Assembly (NCBI GenBank): GCA_018830925.1
Contig: JAHJRK010000399.1
Coordinates: forward strand, 1 to 8,627
Length of the DNA: 8,627 nt
Origin: Pseudomonadota bacterium
GTDB taxonomy: Bacteria; Desulfobacterota; Desulfobacteria; Desulfobacterales; RPRI01
Direction: 5' to 3'
This document shows positions 5,945 to 8,627 of this stretch, in pieces. Numbering within the stretch: the first letter of the stretch is position 1; each line of letters begins with the position of its first letter. Both the position numbers and the translations under genes were made by a program. A model generated the notes under the pieces. The model saw only the letters and a program-made list of their open reading frames with translations. It was not told the origin of the DNA and made no database searches.

Positions 5945-7443
5945 AGCCGGAAGATTTTCCAGATGAGATCCGGCCTTTCATATTACCGGAGCATAAAGGA
6001 AATCTTGTATATAGATGTTTAGGGTGCGGCAGGGAATACGGGATAGAAAAACTGTTATATACATGCCCTGATTGCATGAGTGTTCTCTTGCTTCATGATT
6101 TGAATTTTGACCTGTTAAAAAGAATCCCGGGGGATAAATGGAAACGCATATTCGACTACCGCAGAATGATCAAAATTCCGGCATTAAAAGGCATATATCT
6201 CTACCATGAATTTATCGGGCCGGTTATACCCCTTTCTTCCGTGATATACCTTGGTGAAGGACACACGCCCCTTATTGAGGCCAATTCGTTCCTGCAGGAA
6301 AAGGTCGGCCTGAGATTTTTCTTTAAAAATGACGGTCAGAATCCGAGCGCTTCCTTCAAAGACAGGGGTATGGCCAGCGCATTAAGCTATATCAATTATC
6401 TTGTGAAAGAAAACCTTGTTTCGGATGTCCTTGCTATCTGCGCTTCCACAGGCGATACTTCGGCATCAGCTGCTTTATACGCCTCTTATCTTCAACCAGG
6501 TATAAAATCGGCGGTTCTTCTTCCACACAAGAAAGTGACTCCGCAGCAGCTTTCCCAGCCTTTGGGGAGCGGTGCTTCGGTTTTCGAAATCCCCGGCGTT
6601 TTTGACGACTGTATGAAGATAGTAGAAAATTTATCCGAAAAATATAACGTTGCTCTCCTGAATTCAAAGAATGCATGGCGAATTCTCGGGCAGGAATCTT
6701 ATTCGTATGAGATTGCTCAGGATTTCGAGTATGATATGAGTAACAAAGCTATATTTGTCCCTATCGGAAACGCAGGAAACATCACGGCGGTATTAAACGG
6801 ATTCATAAAATTTTACGAGACAGGCATTATAGATGTTTTACCGAAAATTATCGGCGTTCAATCAGAACATGCCAACCCGGTGTTCAATTACTACAATCAA
6901 CCTGATGCCAAAAAGCGCAAATTCATTCCTGTAAATGTTAAGCCGAGTGTCGCTCAGGCTGCAATGATAGGCAACCCGGTTTCAATGCCAAGAGTAATCC
7001 ATCTTGTTGAAACTTACAACGGCCTTGCAGGTAAGGAAATTGTCTTTTTCGTGGAGGTAAAAGAACAGTCCATCATGGACTGGCAGATTACCGCAAACCA
7101 CAATGGGCATATCGCATGTACGCATGGAGGTGAATGTCTCGCCGGACTTGCCATTGCGATTACATCCGGTTTGGTTTCTTCAAAAGAAACCGCCGTATTG
7201 AATTCAACAGCCCATGCCCTTAAATTTTCAGGATTCCAGGAGATGTATTTTGAAAATACGTTTCCTTCCGGCTATGAGGTCTTGCCGGACATGTCGCTGA
7301 TAAATTCTCCGATTTTAATACACCCGGAAGGTCTGGATAAGGTTCCGGCTCCCGGAAAACCATTAGCCGGAAACGAATTTAATATATTTGTAAAACGTGT
7401 TTCAGATGAAATAGCCGGTCTGCTTGATCTTAAAAAAAGATAG
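5941..7443 (+). CDS. thrC: Threonine synthase (PLP-dependent)
   Basis: A 500-residue cytosolic enzyme expected to convert O-phosphohomoserine to threonine, the last step of threonine synthesis. An N-terminal zinc ribbon (C26, C29, C42, C45) precedes a fold-type II PLP domain: LGEGHTPLIEA (104-114), the Schiff-base lysine K140 in NPSASFKDRG (134-143), CASTGDTSASAALYA (168-181), the PLP-phosphate loop VPIGNAGN (273-280) and a late HGGECLAGLA (395-404). The ribbon and the SASFKDRGM motif are typical of threonine synthase rather than cysteine synthase or serine dehydratase. A tail of about 50 residues after FPSGYEVLPD is poorly conserved. Start ATG 5941 lies in ATGA, overlapping the serS stop; GGAAAGG upstream, inside serS, can serve as RBS. 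The likely regulation is by read-through and coupling from serS. No terminator follows directly. Confidence 0.93.
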   Translation: MKPEDFPDEIRPFILPEHKGNLVYRCLGCGREYGIEKLLYTCPDCMSVLLLHDLNFDLLKRIPGDKWKRIFDYRRMIKIPALKGIYLYHEFIGPVIPLSSVIYLGEGHTPLIEANSFLQEKVGLRFFFKNDGQNPSASFKDRGMASALSYINYLVKENLVSDVLAICASTGDTSASAALYASYLQPGIKSAVLLPHKKVTPQQLSQPLGSGASVFEIPGVFDDCMKIVENLSEKYNVALLNSKNAWRILGQESYSYEIAQDFEYDMSNKAIFVPIGNAGNITAVLNGFIKFYETGIIDVLPKIIGVQSEHANPVFNYYNQPDAKKRKFIPVNVKPSVAQAAMIGNPVSMPRVIHLVETYNGLAGKEIVFFVEVKEQSIMDWQITANHNGHIACTHGGECLAGLAIAITSGLVSSKETAVLNSTAHALKFSGFQEMYFENTFPSGYEVLPDMSLINSPILIHPEGLDKVPAPGKPLAGNEFNIFVKRVSDEIAGLLDLKKR

Positions 7444-7450
7444 CTATTCA

Positions 7451-7612
7451 GCCACAGATTCACACAGATAAATACAGATAGATTTAAGTACAAAGAATAA
7501 CAGATATTGAAGTTGGCTTATTATTGAATTTTGGCAGAAAACCAGAATTCAAAAGGGTTGTATATGATAATAAAAGAAAAAATATCAGTGATGATCAGCG
7601 TAGATCTGTGGC
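7451..7612. repeat. 162-bp intergenic inverted-repeat element with 10-bp periodic ends
   Basis: The ends GCCACAGAT (7451-7459) and ATCTGTGGC (7604-7612) are perfect inverted repeats. Similarity continues imperfectly for about 30 bp inwards. Each end is built on a 10-bp period. On the left, ACAGAT recurs at 7454, 7464 and 7474. On the right, read on the - strand, ACAGAT, GCTGAT and ACTGAT follow at the same spacing. The element fills most of the gap between thrC and the TPR gene and codes for nothing evident. It looks like a small non-autonomous or REP-like dispersed repeat. I recall similar CCACAGATTcaCACAGAT motifs between genes in environmental bacterial genomes, but cannot verify that here. 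Confidence 0.6.
7524..7552. repeat. Hairpin in the middle of the inverted-repeat element
   Basis: TTGAATTTTGG (7524-7534) pairs with CCAGAATTCAA (7542-7552) over 11 positions with one G-U type pair and a 7-nt loop. It sits near the centre (about 7532) of the 162-bp element. No T tract follows on either strand, so it does not look like an intrinsic terminator. Confidence 0.5.
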
Positions 7613-7661
7613 GGAGTGATTACAAAAAAAGATGAACATATGGTGGCTTAGAGGAAAAAAG

Positions 7662-8429
7662 ATGAATAAAAAATGGCTTTGTTATACCGGATTTGTTTTT
7701 TTAATAGTTGGCCTCGCTTCATGCGCAGACATTGAATTATTAAAAAAACAGGGAGAAGCAGGAAGGCTTGTTGGAGAAGCCTACATGAATCAAAATGATT
7801 ACACCGCAGCTCTTAATGAACTTCTGAAAGCTGAAAGAACCTATACCAAGGATCCTCATCTTCATAATGATCTCGGTCTTGTTTACATGGCAAAAGATCA
7901 GCTTCTTCTGGCGGTCGAGCACTTTAAAATAGCGGTTGCTCTTAAACCTGATTATGCTCCTGCCAGAAACAATCTCGGAACGGCATATCTGGCAATGGAA
8001 AACTGGGATTCGGCAATCATTTGTTTTAAAGAAGTCACCGGAGATCTTCTTTATGCAACCCCTCACTATCCATTATCTAATCTTGGATGGGCATATTACA
8101 ATAAAAAAGAATTTGTTTTAGCTGAACGGTTTTACAAGGAAGCATTAAAGATTGACCCCAATTTCCCTGTTGCGTTACGCGGATTAGGACTTACTTATCT
8201 TGCAATTGGAAACCCCCGTGATGCGGTTAGCTTTTTTGAAAAGGCTGTAAAATATTCTCCCGGCTTTCCCGAACTTTTCTCCGACCTTGCCGGAACTTAT
8301 GCGATTTTAAAAGAATATAATAAGGCACTACTATTTTACAGAAAAGTTGTCGATATAGCACCTGGAAGTCAGTTAGCTGTTGAAGCACGAAAAGAAATCG
8401 CGCGGATACAAAAAGAACACCTGAAATAG
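7662..8429 (+). CDS. TPR-repeat lipoprotein, PilF/PilW-like
   Basis: A 255-residue secreted lipoprotein made almost wholly of tetratricopeptide repeats. The N-terminus MNKKW plus a hydrophobic stretch (6-19) ends in the lipobox LASC, so Cys21 should be lipidated. Ala at +2 suggests export to the outer membrane in a diderm host. About six TPR units follow (roughly 33-64, 65-98, 99-133, 136-166, 168-200, 204-235), with typical NLGxAYL, A..FF.KA and P-at-end positions. The overall plan, including the interrupted unit with LLYATPHYPLSNLGWAYYNKKE (129-150, read in parts), resembles PilF/PilW, the pilotin-like protein that helps assemble the type IV pilus secretin. No other pil gene is in view, so a general TPR scaffold is possible. 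ATG 7662 has AGAGGA 6 nt upstream and starts a proper signal peptide. The in-frame ATG at 7632 lacks a well-placed RBS. Confidence 0.8.
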   Translation: MNKKWLCYTGFVFLIVGLASCADIELLKKQGEAGRLVGEAYMNQNDYTAALNELLKAERTYTKDPHLHNDLGLVYMAKDQLLLAVEHFKIAVALKPDYAPARNNLGTAYLAMENWDSAIICFKEVTGDLLYATPHYPLSNLGWAYYNKKEFVLAERFYKEALKIDPNFPVALRGLGLTYLAIGNPRDAVSFFEKAVKYSPGFPELFSDLAGTYAILKEYNKALLFYRKVVDIAPGSQLAVEARKEIARIQKEHLK

Positions 8430-8503
8430 AACTGAGCTTTTGTTTTACGGGAGTGATGGGATTGAAGCACACGAAGATTTTTAAAATTAGTTTTGATCTA
8501 AAC

Positions 8504-8522
8504 CCTCCACCTCTGGTGGAGG
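8504..8522. repeat. Perfect subterminal hairpin of the presumed insertion sequence
   Basis: CCTCCACC (8504-8511), loop TCT, GGTGGAGG (8515-8522) make an uninterrupted 8-bp GC-rich stem. On the + strand it is not followed by T residues, so it is a poor terminator. Its place near the junction with a small ORF downstream suits a transposase-recognised end hairpin. Confidence 0.75.
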
Positions 8523-8524
8523 AC

Positions 8525-8547
8525 CCGGAGAGGTTCTACCGATCCGG
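8525..8547. repeat. Second hairpin with symmetrical GA/GA internal loop
   Basis: CCGGA (8525-8529) pairs with TCCGG (8543-8547) and GGT (8532-8534) with ACC (8538-8540) around a TCT loop. The intervening GA (8530-8531) faces GA (8541-8542), which as RNA or single-stranded DNA could form tandem sheared G-A pairs. It has the same loop sequence as the hairpin just upstream. Confidence 0.45.
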
Positions 8548-8557
8548 CGTAAAATGA

Positions 8558-8613
8558 TATAGGCTCACCCTCCGGGAAAGTCTCGAAAGAGCAAATCGGA
8601 GGATGAACCTATG
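8558..8613 (+). promoter_or_regulatory. Leader stem-loop masking the RBS and start codon of the edge ORF
   Basis: Bases 8561-8574 pair with 8597-8610 in 12 of 14 positions (mismatches at 8564/8607 and 8568/8603). Three more pairs, one G-U, extend the helix over the ATG at 8611. The paired strand includes the Shine-Dalgarno GGAGG (8598-8602). The 22-nt loop contains CTC-GAAA-GAG, a GNRA-type tetraloop mini-hairpin (8582-8591). The Salmonella IS200 transposase mRNA is known to sequester its RBS in a leader stem-loop, which keeps transposition rare. This would be the equivalent. Confidence 0.55.
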
Positions 8614-8627
8614 CATGATTGGGAGAG
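8611..8627 (+). CDS. tnpA: Start of a probable IS200/IS605-family transposase (3' partial)
   Basis: The ATG at 8611 has GGAGG 8 nt upstream. Only MHDWE plus a sixth codon beginning AG (Ser or Arg) can be read before the edge. Some IS200-type TnpA proteins begin with a short acidic/aromatic lead before SLSHxxWxCKYH, so MHDWES is compatible. The call rests mainly on the hairpin-rich upstream context. Other transposase families (for example an IS66 accessory protein) cannot be excluded from five residues. Confidence 0.35.

Larger units (their letters stand above)
8491..8627 (+). mobile_element. Probable left end of an IS200/IS605-type insertion sequence (truncated by window edge)
   Basis: Sixty bases after the TPR stop the sequence changes character: more GC-rich and strongly structured. 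It holds a perfect subterminal hairpin (8504-8522), a second hairpin (8525-8547), a leader able to mask the RBS, and an ORF starting MHDWE. A tip hairpin instead of terminal inverted repeats plus a folded leader fits single-strand transposing IS200/IS605 elements. The exact left tip is not determinable; the boundary given is approximate. Identification is inference because only five codons of the ORF are visible. Confidence 0.45.

Noticed and set aside
7454..7479. CRISPR-like direct repeats (ACAGAT every 10 bp)
   Set aside because: The period is only 10 bp and units are hexamers, far too short for a CRISPR array; better explained as the phased end of the inverted-repeat element.
7632..7661. 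Earlier ATG (7632) for the TPR lipoprotein
   Set aside because: No well-spaced RBS, and the added residues would put charged sequence ahead of a complete signal peptide; ATG 7662 has AGAGGA and the standard MNKK start.
7740..8066. 108-codon antisense frame inside the TPR gene
   Set aside because: It lies opposite well-formed TPR repeats with no support of its own.
8504..8522. Hairpin as an intrinsic terminator of the TPR gene
   Set aside because: The stem is strong but is followed by ACCCGGAG and not by T residues on the + strand; the - strand tail is also poor.

Overview
The window looks like a piece of chromosome from an anaerobic, moderately AT-rich bacterium, most likely a Desulfobacterota (deltaproteobacterial) lineage. 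That placement is an inference: it rests on a cobalamin-dependent (class II) ribonucleotide reductase with a C-terminal zinc ribbon, a long zinc-ribbon threonine synthase coupled to serS, and a general resemblance of the proteins. No rRNA or other marker is present. Most of the window is housekeeping sequence. The accessory signal is in the last 1.2 kb.

Layout: (1) 1-2015, + strand: nrdJ, entering from the left edge and broken by an apparent one-base deletion in a run of seven G at 196-202. (2) 2059-2718, - strand: pcm, L-isoaspartyl repair methyltransferase, convergent with nrdJ. (3) 2864-3865, + strand: a two-helix potassium channel with a cytosolic RCK gating module, divergent from pcm. 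(4) 3887-4474, - strand: 5-formyltetrahydrofolate cyclo-ligase, convergent with the channel. (5) 4475-4669: a divergent control region with a perfect 16-bp palindrome, a good promoter towards serS and a weaker one towards the cyclo-ligase. (6) 4670-7443, + strand: serS and a threonine synthase gene, overlapping by ATGA, so probably one translationally coupled operon. (7) 7444-7661: an intergenic segment holding a 162-bp inverted-repeat element whose two ends are arrays with a 10-bp period. (8) 7662-8429, + strand: a TPR lipoprotein resembling the pilus assembly protein PilF/PilW. (9) About 8491 to the right edge: what looks like the left end of an IS200/IS605-type insertion sequence, with a subterminal hairpin and a leader that can fold over the ribosome binding site and start codon of a truncated ORF beginning MHDWE.

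Functionally, nrdJ (deoxynucleotides), the cyclo-ligase (folate salvage), serS (seryl-tRNA) and thrC (threonine) are core metabolism and translation. Pcm is protein repair and the RCK channel is ion homeostasis. They do not form a dedicated system together. I see no wholly new multi-gene system. The points most worth a second look are the nrdJ frameshift, a possible internal start that would release a soluble RCK subunit from the channel gene, the palindromic operator before serS, the inverted-repeat element with 10-bp periodic ends, and the structured leader of the edge-truncated insertion sequence.
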